DNA of 23,976 nucleotides, taken from NCBI GenBank assembly GCA_964528575.1, contig CAZGTQ010000024.1, forward strand, positions 1 to 23,976, read 5' to 3'. Source of the DNA: CAZGTQ01 sp964528575 (GTDB lineage: Bacteria > Planctomycetota > UBA1135 > GCA-002686595). Both the position numbers and the translations under genes were made by a program. How positions within the stretch are numbered: the first letter of the stretch is position 1; each line of letters starts with the position of its first letter. A model generated the notes under the pieces. The model did not search any database and was not told where the DNA came from. It worked only from the letters and a program-made list of their open reading frames with translations. Below, piece by piece: positions 14,294-22,243 of this stretch.

Positions 14294-17200
14294 ATGCGCG
14301 CCCCCCTCTGCCGCGTCGCGGCGCTCGCCCTCTTCGTCCTCGTTCCGGCCCACTGCTACGCGACCGCCGCCGCTCAGGACGCGGATGCGTTGCGCGTGTT
14401 CCTGCGCGCGGGGCCCAAGACGCACGGGCCGGGCGAGCACGACCATCCGCGCTTCCTCGACGAGTGGACGAGGCTCCTGCGCGCGCGCGGCGCGGTCGCG
14501 CACGGCGCGCAGCGATTCCCGAGCGCCGACGAGCTCGCGCAGACCGACGTGATCGTCTTCTACGCCGCCGAGGGGGCTTCGATCCGCGGCGACGAGCGCG
14601 CGCGGCTCGACGCGTTCCTCGCGCGCGGCGGCGGGCTCGTCGTGCTGCACGACGCCGTGTGCGGCGACGACCCGCGCTGGTTCGAGACGGTCGCCGGCGG
14701 AGCGTGGGAGCACGGCCGCTCGCAATGGCACACCGGCGAGATCGGGCTCTACTTCACGCACGAGGACCATCCGATCACGCGCGGCGTGGCGAACTTCGAC
14801 CTGACGGACGAGATCTACCACGAGCTGCATCTCGCGCCCGAGGCGCGCGTGCTCGCGAATTCGTTCCACACGCCGTTCGACGTGACGCCCCAGATGTGGA
14901 CGTACGAGAAAAGCGACTACCGCGCGTTCGTCAGCCTCCAGGGCCATTACCACGACACGTTCTCGCATCCCGCGTGGCGCGCGCTCGTCCTGCGCGGCAT
15001 CGCGTGGGCCGCGAAGCGCGACGTCGACCTGCTCGTCACGCCCGACGAAGTCGCGGGCCTGCGCTATCCGCCCGGCGGGCCGACGGCGCCCGAGCGCGCG
15101 GCCGAGTCGTTCGAGCTGCACCCCGACTTCGAAGCGTCGCTCGTCGCCGCCGAGCCGCTCGTCGTCAACCCGATCTCGCTCGACTGGGACGCGGACGGGC
15201 GCATGTGGGTCGCGCTCACGCCCGGCTATCCGCACAAGGAGCAGCACAGCGGCATCCCCGCGCACGACGAGATCGCGATCCTGCGCGACGAGGACGGCGA
15301 CGGGCGCATGGACGCGAAGACCGTGTTCCACCGCGGGCTCGACCTCGTGACGAGCCTCGTCCACCACGCGGACGGCGTGATCGTGAGCGCGGCGCCGGAC
15401 ATCCTGTGGCTGCGCGACACCGACGGCGACGACGCGTGCGATACGGTCGAGACGCTGTACACGGGCTTCGGTTGGTTCGACACGCACGCGGTCGTCAGCA
15501 ACATGCGCCAGGGCCTCGACGGCTGGATCTACGCGACGCAGGGCTACAGCGGAAACGAATCGCGCGACGTGCGCGGCAAAGAGCGTTTCGGTCACGTTCC
15601 GGGCGGCCTCTTGCGCTTCCGGCCCGACGGCAGCGCGATCGAGACGATCTCGTCGTACGGCTCGAACACGTGGGGGCTCGACTTCGCGGAGGACGAGGAG
15701 CTGTTCTTCACGATGGCGAACGGCGCACACCTGCGGCACGTCGTCGTGCCCGAAGACGCGCTCACGAGCCGCGTGAACCGCGCGACGAGCTTCGCCACGA
15801 TCGTCGACCACGACGAGCTCTTCCCCGCCGTCCACCACGCGCGCGACGTCTACCGCCAGATCGATTTCGTCGGCGGCTTCACCGCCGCGTCCGGCTGCCT
15901 CGTCTACTCAGGCGGCGCGTGGCCCGACGCGTTCCGCGGCAACCACTTCGTGTGCGAGCCGACGGTCAACCTCGTCCACCGCGACGTGCTGCGGCGCGAG
16001 GGAGCCACGTTCCGCGCGTCGAAGCCGCGGGACGCCGAGTTCCTCGCGTCGCGCGACCTGTGGTTCCGGCCGGTGCACCTGCGCACGGGCCCCGACGGCG
16101 CGCTCTACGTGCTCGACTTCTACAACCAGGCCGTCGTGCACAACGATACGCGCGGCCCCGAGCACGGCCCGACGAACGCCGCCGTCCGCGCGGACCGCGA
16201 CCGCATGCACGGGCGCATCTGGCGCATCGACCACCGCGCGAGCGACGGCCACGCGCTCGCGCCGCTCGGCGGGGCGCCCGCGGGGACGCTCGTCTCGATG
16301 CTCGAGCACCCGAACGCGTGGCAGCGCTCGAGCGCCGCGCGCCTCTTGCGCGAGAGCGCGCGCGCCGACGACTTCGACGCGACGGCGGCGCTCGCCGGGC
16401 TCGCGCGCGACTCTGCGCTGCCAGCCGCGCGCATCGCGGCGCTGTGGACGCTGCACGAGACGCCCGCGGCGCGCTACGACGTCGCGGCGCGCGTCGCGCT
16501 GCTCGCGGTCGCGCTCGCCGACCAGGACGCCGGCGTGCGACGCAACGCCGCGCGCATCGCGGGGCTCACGCAACACCGCGGCGCGCTGAGCGAGCAGTTG
16601 ATCGCGCTCGCGGTCGCGCCCGGCGGCGACGCGCGCGTGCGGCTCGCAGCGCTGCGCGCGCTGCACCCGGTCGCCGACGCGAACGCCTCGAACCTCATCG
16701 CACGGTCGTGGAGCGGCTACGACGACGACTGGACCCGCTCGGTCGCGCTCGCCACCATGGCCGCCCAGCCGCTGCCCGCGCTCGCGAGCGCGGTCAGCGC
16801 GAACGACGCGGAGCTGTGCGCGCACCTCGCGACGGCGCTCGCGCGCTCGCGCCCGTCGCTCGCCGCGGGCGCGGTCGAGCTCGTCGCGACGCTGAGCGCC
16901 GAGCCGGACGTCGCGGCGAGCTTCCTCTCGACGCTCGCGCGCGAGCTGCGGCCACTCGACCAGCCGAGCCCGACGCCCGAGCTCGTCGCGGCGCTCGACC
17001 GGCTGCTCGCGCACGAGTCGGCCGCCGTCGCGATCGCCGCGCTGCCGCTCGCCGCGCGCTGGCGTGCCGAGGACGCGCTCGCGGAGCGCGTCGCCGAGCT
17101 GTCGTCGCGCCTCGCGCGCCTCGCGGCCGCGCCCGACGCGGAGCCGTCCGAGCGCCTGCGCGCCGTGCGCGCGCTGCTCGCCGCGGGCGCCGACGCGCCG

Positions 17201-19249
17201 CTCGACGGGGCCGCCGCGCTCCTGTCGCCGCTCTACCCCATCGGAACGCAGCTCGCGGTGATCGAAGCGCTCGCCGAGAGCGAGCACCCGCGCGCGGGCG
17301 CCGTGCTCGCCGACGCATTCGCGCGCCTCGCTCCGGCCGGGCGCGACGCGGCGTTCGAGGCGCTCGTGCGCCGGCCCGAGCGCGCCGCCGAGCTGATCGA
17401 GCGCATCGAGGACGGCGACGTGCGCCTCGTCGACCTGGGACCGCACCGCGCACACCGGCTCGGCCACCACCCGGACCGCGCGACGGCCGAGTACGCGCGC
17501 GAAGTGCTCGCGCCGCTGCGCCCCGACACGGGCACGACCGACGAGCTGATCGAAACGCTCCTCCCGCTCGTCGAGGCGCCGGGCGACCCGGAGCGCGGGC
17601 GCGCGCTGTTCGCGCAGCAATGCGGCACGTGCCACGCGGTCGGCGGCGAGGGCGGCGACGTCGGGCCCGAGCTGACCGGCATGGGCGCGCACGGCCGCGC
17701 GGCGCTGCTCCCGTTCCTCGTCGATCCGAACCGCGAGGTCGACCCGGCGTACCTCGAATACGTCGCCGAGACCGCGAGCGGCGAGCTGTTCGCCGGCGTG
17801 CTCGTGCGCGAGACGAAGGGCGCGATCGTGTTGCGCAGCACGGCCGGCGAGCGCGAGATCCGTCGCGACGAGCTCGTCGAGCTCGCTTCGACCGGACGCT
17901 CGCCGATGCCGACCGGCTTCGGGGAGCTCGGCGCAGACGTCCTGCGCGACATCCTCGCGTACCTCGAGGTCGGCGCGGAGGGGTTGCGCGTGCTCGACCT
18001 CGCGTCGGTCGCGACGGCGACGACCGAGCGCAGCCTCTACGGCCCCGACCGCGACGAGACGCGCTACCGCTTCCGGCGCTTCGGAATCCTCGACGCCGGC
18101 GGAACGCCGTTCGAGCTGCCCGACCCGGCGCGCGCGCGCGGCGGCAAGAACGTGCTCGTGCTGAACGGCGGGCCGAACGCCGATTGGCCGAGCCGCACCG
18201 ACCTGCCGAAGTCGGTCGACGTGCAGGTCGGGCTCGTCGTCGAGCGCGTGCACGTGCTCGGCGGCGTCGCGGGCTGGGGCCATCCGTGGGGCAGCGTGCG
18301 CGACCAGCCGGCGCTGCGCTGGACGTGGAACTATTCGGACGGCGAGCGCGAGGAAGTCGTGCTCTACGACGGCCGCGAGTTCGCCGATTGGATCGGGCGC
18401 TACGACGTGCCGGGCTCGGAGCACGTGCCCGGCCTGCTCGAGGACGGCAGCTACGGACAGGTGCGCCGGTTCGCGCTCGCGCCCTCGCGCGCCGTCGAGG
18501 TCGCGAGCATCACGCTGGCGAGCTGCGCCAACCACCTCGCGCCGACGGTGCTCGCGCTGACGGCGGAGCTGCCCGGCGCGAGGACCGACGGGGCGCGCCA
18601 CGTGATCGTCGGCGGCGGCTCGAGCCACGACTTCGAGCGCTGGCTGGGCCGCGAGGACGTCGCGACGCTGGAGGCGGCGCTCGACGTGCGCGCGACGTAC
18701 ACGGGCATCGCGGGCGACGTCGCGCGGCTCGTGAGCGGCGCCGACGTCGTCGCGCTCGCGAACAACCAGCCGCTGCCCGCCGAGGCTCGCGCGGCGCTCT
18801 TCGAGCACGTCGGATCCGGCGGCGGGCTCGTCGTCGTGCACGCGGCGGCGTGGCACAACTGGGCCGATTGGCCGGAGTACAACGCGCGGCTCGTCGGCGG
18901 CGGTGCGCGCAGCCACGAGCGCTACGGGACGTTCCGCGTCGACGTCGAGCGGCCGGAGCATCCGCTGATGGCGGGCGTGCCGGCGTCGTTCGAGGTCGCG
19001 GACGAGCTCTACCGTTTCGAGCGCGACGAGCGGGGCGCGCCGATCGAGGTGCTGGCGCGGGGCACGTCGCTCGAGACGGGCGCGAGCTTCCCCGTCGTGT
19101 GGACGGTCGACGCGGGCGCGGGGCGGGTCGTCGTGATCACGCTCGGTCACGACGGCGGTGCGCACGAGCACCCCGCGTTCCGTACGCTCTTGGCGAACGC
19201 GTTCCGTTGGGCGGACGCGGCGGAAGGGACGAACGGAGGAGAGCGTTGA
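14294..19249 (+). CDS. Exported ThuA / PVC-type dehydrogenase / HEAT / cytochrome c / ThuA-like fusion protein
   Basis: A 1651-residue exported protein. A signal peptide (1-28) precedes an N-terminal ThuA-like domain (about 33-245: VFLRAGPKTHGPGEHDHPRF, GGGLVVLHD, DHPITRGV, SLQGHYH). A PVC-type membrane-bound dehydrogenase beta-propeller follows (about 274-645: HPDFEASLVAAEPLVVNPIS, DRDEDGDGRMD-like calcium-type loops, SNMRQGLDGWIYATQGYSG, SGCLVYSG, VLDFYNQAV). HEAT-like helices (about 660-1080) and a c-type heme site CGTCH (1110-1114, followed by GGDVGPELTGMG) come next. A beta-rich module (about 1235-1425) and a second ThuA-like domain (about 1434-1645: GGGLVVVHAAAWHNW, EHPLMAGVP) end it. 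Such proteins are thought to oxidise sugars outside the cytoplasm; ThuA domains relate to 3-keto-disaccharide chemistry. It overlaps the next gene as TTGA. Confidence 0.92.
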   Translation: MRAPLCRVAALALFVLVPAHCYATAAAQDADALRVFLRAGPKTHGPGEHDHPRFLDEWTRLLRARGAVAHGAQRFPSADELAQTDVIVFYAAEGASIRGDERARLDAFLARGGGLVVLHDAVCGDDPRWFETVAGGAWEHGRSQWHTGEIGLYFTHEDHPITRGVANFDLTDEIYHELHLAPEARVLANSFHTPFDVTPQMWTYEKSDYRAFVSLQGHYHDTFSHPAWRALVLRGIAWAAKRDVDLLVTPDEVAGLRYPPGGPTAPERAAESFELHPDFEASLVAAEPLVVNPISLDWDADGRMWVALTPGYPHKEQHSGIPAHDEIAILRDEDGDGRMDAKTVFHRGLDLVTSLVHHADGVIVSAAPDILWLRDTDGDDACDTVETLYTGFGWFDTHAVVSNMRQGLDGWIYATQGYSGNESRDVRGKERFGHVPGGLLRFRPDGSAIETISSYGSNTWGLDFAEDEELFFTMANGAHLRHVVVPEDALTSRVNRATSFATIVDHDELFPAVHHARDVYRQIDFVGGFTAASGCLVYSGGAWPDAFRGNHFVCEPTVNLVHRDVLRREGATFRASKPRDAEFLASRDLWFRPVHLRTGPDGALYVLDFYNQAVVHNDTRGPEHGPTNAAVRADRDRMHGRIWRIDHRASDGHALAPLGGAPAGTLVSMLEHPNAWQRSSAARLLRESARADDFDATAALAGLARDSALPAARIAALWTLHETPAARYDVAARVALLAVALADQDAGVRRNAARIAGLTQHRGALSEQLIALAVAPGGDARVRLAALRALHPVADANASNLIARSWSGYDDDWTRSVALATMAAQPLPALASAVSANDAELCAHLATALARSRPSLAAGAVELVATLSAEPDVAASFLSTLARELRPLDQPSPTPELVAALDRLLAHESAAVAIAALPLAARWRAEDALAERVAELSSRLARLAAAPDAEPSERLRAVRALLAAGADAPLDGAAALLSPLYPIGTQLAVIEALAESEHPRAGAVLADAFARLAPAGRDAAFEALVRRPERAAELIERIEDGDVRLVDLGPHRAHRLGHHPDRATAEYAREVLAPLRPDTGTTDELIETLLPLVEAPGDPERGRALFAQQCGTCHAVGGEGGDVGPELTGMGAHGRAALLPFLVDPNREVDPAYLEYVAETASGELFAGVLVRETKGAIVLRSTAGEREIRRDELVELASTGRSPMPTGFGELGADVLRDILAYLEVGAEGLRVLDLASVATATTERSLYGPDRDETRYRFRRFGILDAGGTPFELPDPARARGGKNVLVLNGGPNADWPSRTDLPKSVDVQVGLVVERVHVLGGVAGWGHPWGSVRDQPALRWTWNYSDGEREEVVLYDGREFADWIGRYDVPGSEHVPGLLEDGSYGQVRRFALAPSRAVEVASITLASCANHLAPTVLALTAELPGARTDGARHVIVGGGSSHDFERWLGREDVATLEAALDVRATYTGIAGDVARLVSGADVVALANNQPLPAEARAALFEHVGSGGGLVVVHAAAWHNWADWPEYNARLVGGGARSHERYGTFRVDVERPEHPLMAGVPASFEVADELYRFERDERGAPIEVLARGTSLETGASFPVVWTVDAGAGRVVVITLGHDGGAHEHPAFRTLLANAFRWADAAEGTNGGER
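19235..19240 (+). promoter_or_regulatory. Ribosome binding site fixing the TTG start of the TIM-barrel gene
   Basis: GGAGGA lies inside the end of the preceding gene, five bases before TTG 19246. That TTG overlaps the preceding TGA (TTGA, 19246-19249). This decides the start, since no ATG or GTG occurs nearby at the right place. Confidence 0.8.
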
Positions 19250-20100
19250 GCGACAAGACGATCGACAACTCGCGTTCAGGCATCCTGAAGCGCTTCCGCG
19301 AGCAGATCGCGCGTGGCGAGCCGATCATCGGCGGCGGCGCGGGCACCGGCATCTCGGCGAAGAGCGAGGAGGCCGGCGGCATCGACCTGATCATCGTCTA
19401 CAACTCCGGCCGCTACCGCATGGCCGGCCGCGGCTCGACGGCGGGCCTGATGCCGTACGGCAACGCGAACCAGATCGTCAAGGAGATGGCGTACGAGGTG
19501 CTCCCGGTCGTGAAGCACACGCCGGTGCTCGCGGGCGTGTGCGGCACCGATCCGTTCATGCTGCCCAAGCTCTTCTTGCGCGAGCTGGCGGAGCTCGGCT
19601 TCGCGGGCATCCAGAACTTCCCGACGGTCGGCCTGATCGAGGGACGCATCCGCGCGACGCTCGAGGAGACGGGCATGAGCTACCAGCTCGAGGTCGAGAT
19701 CACCGCTCTCGCGCACGAGATGGACATGCTCACGACGCCGTACGTGTTCGACACGGACGAAGCGCGCCGGATGACGGACGCGGGCGCGGACATCGTCGTC
19801 GCGCACATGGGCTGCACGAGCGGCGGCACGATCGGAGCGCAGAGCGTGAGCCCGCTCGACGAGTGCATCGGCCTGATCCAGGACATCGTCGAGACGTGCA
19901 AGTCGATCCGCGACGACGTGATCGTGCTCTGCCACGGCGGCCCGATCGCGATGCCGCCCGACGCCGACTACGTCATGCAGCGCGTCCAGGGCATCGACGG
20001 CTTCTACGGCGCGAGCTCGACCGAGCGTTTTCCGACCGAGGTCGCGATCAAGAAGCAGATCGAGGAGTTCAAGGCGCTGCGGCTGCCCGCGCGGCGCTGA
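19246..20100 (+). CDS. Phosphoenolpyruvate hydrolase family TIM-barrel protein
   Basis: A 284-residue cytoplasmic TIM-barrel protein of the family named for putative PEP or phosphonopyruvate hydrolases. Motifs typical of the family are GGGAGTGISAKSEEAGG (29-45), YNSGRYRMAGRGS (52-64), GVCGTDPF (98-105), NFPTVGLIEGRIR (124-136), HMGCTSGGTIGA (187-198), CHGGP (229-233) and GFYGASSTER (252-261). The enzymatic reaction is not firmly known. The same domain forms the C-terminal half of tomato Tm-1 and of fused homologs, whose N-terminal half is the UPF0261 domain encoded here at 6184-7413. It starts at TTG with a strong ribosome site, coupled to the ThuA/dehydrogenase gene, and is followed after 10 nt by a cupin. 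The motifs are intact. Confidence 0.92.
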   Translation: MSDKTIDNSRSGILKRFREQIARGEPIIGGGAGTGISAKSEEAGGIDLIIVYNSGRYRMAGRGSTAGLMPYGNANQIVKEMAYEVLPVVKHTPVLAGVCGTDPFMLPKLFLRELAELGFAGIQNFPTVGLIEGRIRATLEETGMSYQLEVEITALAHEMDMLTTPYVFDTDEARRMTDAGADIVVAHMGCTSGGTIGAQSVSPLDECIGLIQDIVETCKSIRDDVIVLCHGGPIAMPPDADYVMQRVQGIDGFYGASSTERFPTEVAIKKQIEEFKALRLPARR

Positions 20101-20110
20101 GGCGCGAGCG

Positions 20111-20524
20111 ATGTGCGCCGCCGAGTGCCTGCGCTTCGTCTCGACGCCCGACGTCGTCGTCGAGCAGCTCCCGTGGGGCCCGCACGAGTGGCTCGTGCGC
20201 CCGCCGCTCACCGCGAGCCGCCATCTGATGCTCGTGCGCGTGACGATGCCGCCGCGCCAGGCGCACCGCTTCCACCGCCATCCGCACTTCGAGGAAGCGC
20301 TGTACTACCTCGCGGGCCGCGCCGAGCAGTGGGTCGACGGCGAGCGCCGTGTGCTCGGCCCCGGCGACGTCGCGCACGTGCCGATGGACGCGGTGCACGG
20401 CACGTACAACGTGTTCGACGAGCCGTGCGTCTTCCTCGCGCTGCTCGCGAGCCCGGCGTTCCGCGAGCCGATGGTCGTCGACGTGTCGAGCGAGGAGCGC
20501 TGGCGCGCGCTCGAGCCGTTCTGA
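20111..20524 (+). CDS. Single-domain cupin protein
   Basis: A 137-residue cupin with both classic motifs. Motif 1 is HRFHRHPHFEEALYYLAG (52-69), giving the His/His/Glu metal ligands. Motif 2 is GDVAHVPMDAVHGTYN (85-100), giving the last His and the conserved Asn. The metal site looks complete, so an isomerase, dioxygenase or sugar-binding role is possible; the family is too broad to choose. The ATG follows the TIM-barrel stop by 10 nt, so it is probably co-translated and may act on the same compound. The stop is TGA (20522-20524), and the downstream membrane protein fragment continues in the same frame. Confidence 0.88.
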   Translation: MCAAECLRFVSTPDVVVEQLPWGPHEWLVRPPLTASRHLMLVRVTMPPRQAHRFHRHPHFEEALYYLAGRAEQWVDGERRVLGPGDVAHVPMDAVHGTYNVFDEPCVFLALLASPAFREPMVVDVSSEERWRALEPF

Positions 20525-20599
20525 ACGGCGACGAGATTCTCCCGAGCGGCGGCTGAATGGACGCGCAGCGTCGCGGGCCTGCGCTGGTGGTGGGTCTTC

Positions 20600-20851
20600 G
20601 TGCTGTTGATCCCGTGCGTCGGCGCGCTTTTCCAGCTCGTCGCCTTCGTCTACCTCGTGCAGCGGTTCGACAAGGGCCTGGGCCACTACCTCGGCGTCGT
20701 GCTCCTGCCGTTCGTGTTCCTGCCGATCCTCGGCTTCGGCTCCGCGCAGTACCACCCGCCGTTCGTGCCGCGCGCGCGCCGCCGGCGGACCGCGGCCGGA
20801 CGGCGTCGCTTGGCGGGATCGGCCGAGCGCGGGCGGGAGCGACGCGAGTAG
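20600..20851 (+). CDS. Short DUF5684-like membrane protein, N-terminally truncated (possible pseudogene)
   Basis: From GTG 20600 this is an 83-residue protein with two hydrophobic segments (LLIPCVGALFQLVAFVYLV; YLGVVLLPFVFLPILGFG) separated by QRFDKGLG, then SAQYHPPF and a strongly basic tail (RARRRRTAAGRRR onward). The RFDKG, LLPFVFLPILGFGSAQY pattern matches the C-terminal half of DUF5684-type small membrane proteins. Coding-like sequence continues upstream in the same frame (WTRSVAGLRWWWVFV), and RWWW is also part of the family pattern, but that stretch has no ATG, GTG or TTG back to the cupin's TGA. The usual N-terminal helix and WAAIIPIYN-like segment are absent. The gene is therefore shortened or decaying. 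It is convergent with the next gene. Confidence 0.55.
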   Translation: MLLIPCVGALFQLVAFVYLVQRFDKGLGHYLGVVLLPFVFLPILGFGSAQYHPPFVPRARRRRTAAGRRRLAGSAERGRERRE

Positions 20852-20873
20852 CGCGCCCCCGCCGACGCCGTTC

Positions 20874-22229
20874 TCAGCGGATGCCGACGAACGTGGGCGC
20901 GCTCACGCTGAACGTCGCGAGCGACGAGAGCTCGAGGCCCTGCACGACGATGCCGAGGCCGACGAGCGCGGGCGACGGCGGGAGCGCGACCGCGAGCGCA
21001 CCCGCGCCGGATCCGTCGAGGAGGGCCGGCAGGAGCGGCGCGAACGCGTCGAGCGGCAGCACGATCGGGCCCGCGAAGCCCGGTGCGACGAGCGCCGGCC
21101 CCTGCGCGAGCGCGAAGAACGTCGCGAACAGCGTGTTCGGCTCGCCGCCGAGCTCCAGGTCGACCGTCCCGCCCGGAGCGACGATCTTCGCGGTCGACTC
21201 GAGCGTCGCGAGCGGCAGCGAGAGCGGCGCCCACGCGCCCGGACCGACGACGACCGGTGTCGTGACCGGCCCGTCGCCGTCGGCGCCCGCGCTCGCGACG
21301 ACGTCGGGCGTCGTCGTGAGCGAAGAGCCGGAGACCAGCGAAATCGCCGGGCCGCCCGCGCCGTACAGGGGCTGACCGGAGAACCCGTCGCCTCCGTCGC
21401 CGCCGCGCAGCGCGTTGCCCGCGCCGCCGCGCGCGTACACCTGGCTCGCGCCGAGCGCTTCGATCGCCGCGCCGCCCGCGGTGGCGAGCTGCGGCGTGAA
21501 GAAGGGGTTGCTCTGCGTGCCGTCGCCACCCCGGACCTCGCTCCGCGAGACCCGCACGACGGCGTCGATCGCGCGAAGCCCCGCAGCTCCGTCGTTCCCC
21601 CCTCCGCCGAAGAAGACGGTCGTCGACCCGCCCTGGAGCACGCACCCGTTCACCCAGACCTGCGAGCTCTGCACGAGCAGCGCCGGCACCGGCGCCGCGG
21701 CGTTGCTCCCGACGACGAACGAGCAGCCGTCGAGCGTCACCTGCGAGCAGCCGTCGATGCGCACCATGGCGGCCGGCTGCGCGATGCCCACCGGCGCTCC
21801 CGTGCCGGCGACGTCCGAGAGGACGACCGGGCCCACGCAGGCGCTGATCACGGCAGCGATCGGCGGGGTTCCGCCGACCGCGGCCGAGCTGAGCGTCAGA
21901 CCGGCCACGCGCACCTCCTCGCCGGACCCCAGGCCGGTCACCAAGAGCGGCAGCGGCGTGTCGAACGGGTCGACCGGCACGGCCTGGTAGGACGTCGTCG
22001 CGGACCCGGCGCCGAGGATCGTGAGCGGCTTGTCGACGACGATCTCGCCGTAATCGAGGTGCTGCCCCGGCACGAGGAGCACGACGTCGCCCGGCGCCGC
22101 GGCGGCGACTGCGTCGCCGAGCTCCAGGTAATCGCCCCCGCCATCGGGATCGACGACGAGCGTGTCGGCCACCGAGGCGGCCGCGAACGAGAGCAAGGCG
22201 GGCAGGACGAGAGCAGTGGAAGCACGCAT
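20874..22229 (-). CDS. Exported right-handed beta-helix protein, downstream paralog
   Basis: A 451-residue secreted protein. The signal peptide MRASTALVLPALLSFAAASV is cleaved near VAD. The mature protein opens with a pectate-lyase-like beta-helix cap (GGDYLELGDAVAAAAPGDVV, VVDKPLTILGAG). Parallel-helix rungs follow (about 90-330: VRVAGLTLSS, QVTLDGCSF, QVWVNGCVL, VRVSRSEVRGG), and then a C-terminal domain (about 355-451: GTVDLELGGEPNTLFATFFA, ALVGLGIVVQGLELSS, ending VSAPTFVGIR). No catalytic residues are recognised, so it is more likely a binding or surface protein than a lyase. The ATG lies 14 nt after the upstream paralog's stop, with GGAGGAA seven bases before it. Its last 438 nt are nearly identical to the paralog's. 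Confidence 0.87.
   Translation of the reverse strand: MRASTALVLPALLSFAAASVADTLVVDPDGGGDYLELGDAVAAAAPGDVVLLVPGQHLDYGEIVVDKPLTILGAGSATTSYQAVPVDPFDTPLPLLVTGLGSGEEVRVAGLTLSSAAVGGTPPIAAVISACVGPVVLSDVAGTGAPVGIAQPAAMVRIDGCSQVTLDGCSFVVGSNAAAPVPALLVQSSQVWVNGCVLQGGSTTVFFGGGGNDGAAGLRAIDAVVRVSRSEVRGGDGTQSNPFFTPQLATAGGAAIEALGASQVYARGGAGNALRGGDGGDGFSGQPLYGAGGPAISLVSGSSLTTTPDVVASAGADGDGPVTTPVVVGPGAWAPLSLPLATLESTAKIVAPGGTVDLELGGEPNTLFATFFALAQGPALVAPGFAGPIVLPLDAFAPLLPALLDGSGAGALAVALPPSPALVGLGIVVQGLELSSLATFSVSAPTFVGIR
20883..21320. repeat. Direct repeat copy A: 3' end of downstream beta-helix gene
   Basis: Aligned without gaps to 22253-22690 (offset 1370). My hand count is about 37 mismatches in 438 positions, and the first 80 nt (20883-20962) are identical. 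The rest of the two genes is far more diverged. Confidence 0.85.
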
Positions 22230-22236
22230 GACTCGA

Positions 22237-22243
22237 TTCCTCC
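22237..22243 (-). promoter_or_regulatory. Ribosome binding site of the downstream beta-helix gene
   Basis: GGAGGAA directly follows the upstream paralog's TGA and stands seven bases before ATG 22229. It fixes that start and supports co-transcription of the two paralogs. Confidence 0.75.

Noticed and set aside
11132..15838. Very long minus-strand open frames opposite or overlapping real genes (11132-15838; 15908-19171)
   Set aside because: They are low-complexity Arg/Ala/Glu-rich translations caused by high GC at third positions, with no domains, and they oppose clearly real coding sequences.
13873..20100. A 2075-codon open frame on the plus strand spanning the ThuA gene and the TIM-barrel gene
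   Set aside because: Only its last ~284 codons (from TTG 19246) encode a recognisable protein. The rest is an Arg/Ala-rich shadow of the ThuA/dehydrogenase gene, which has coherent domains in another frame.
20522..20600. Readthrough or selenocysteine insertion at the cupin TGA to make a cupin-membrane fusion
   Set aside because: No selenocysteine-type hairpin is apparent, the cupin ends naturally, and the joined stretch is poorly protein-like. Truncation of a DUF5684 gene explains it more simply.
20557..21375. Plus-strand open frame from ATG 20557
   Set aside because: Its translation is unlike any protein and runs antisense into the beta-helix gene. The membrane-protein frame is one base off.
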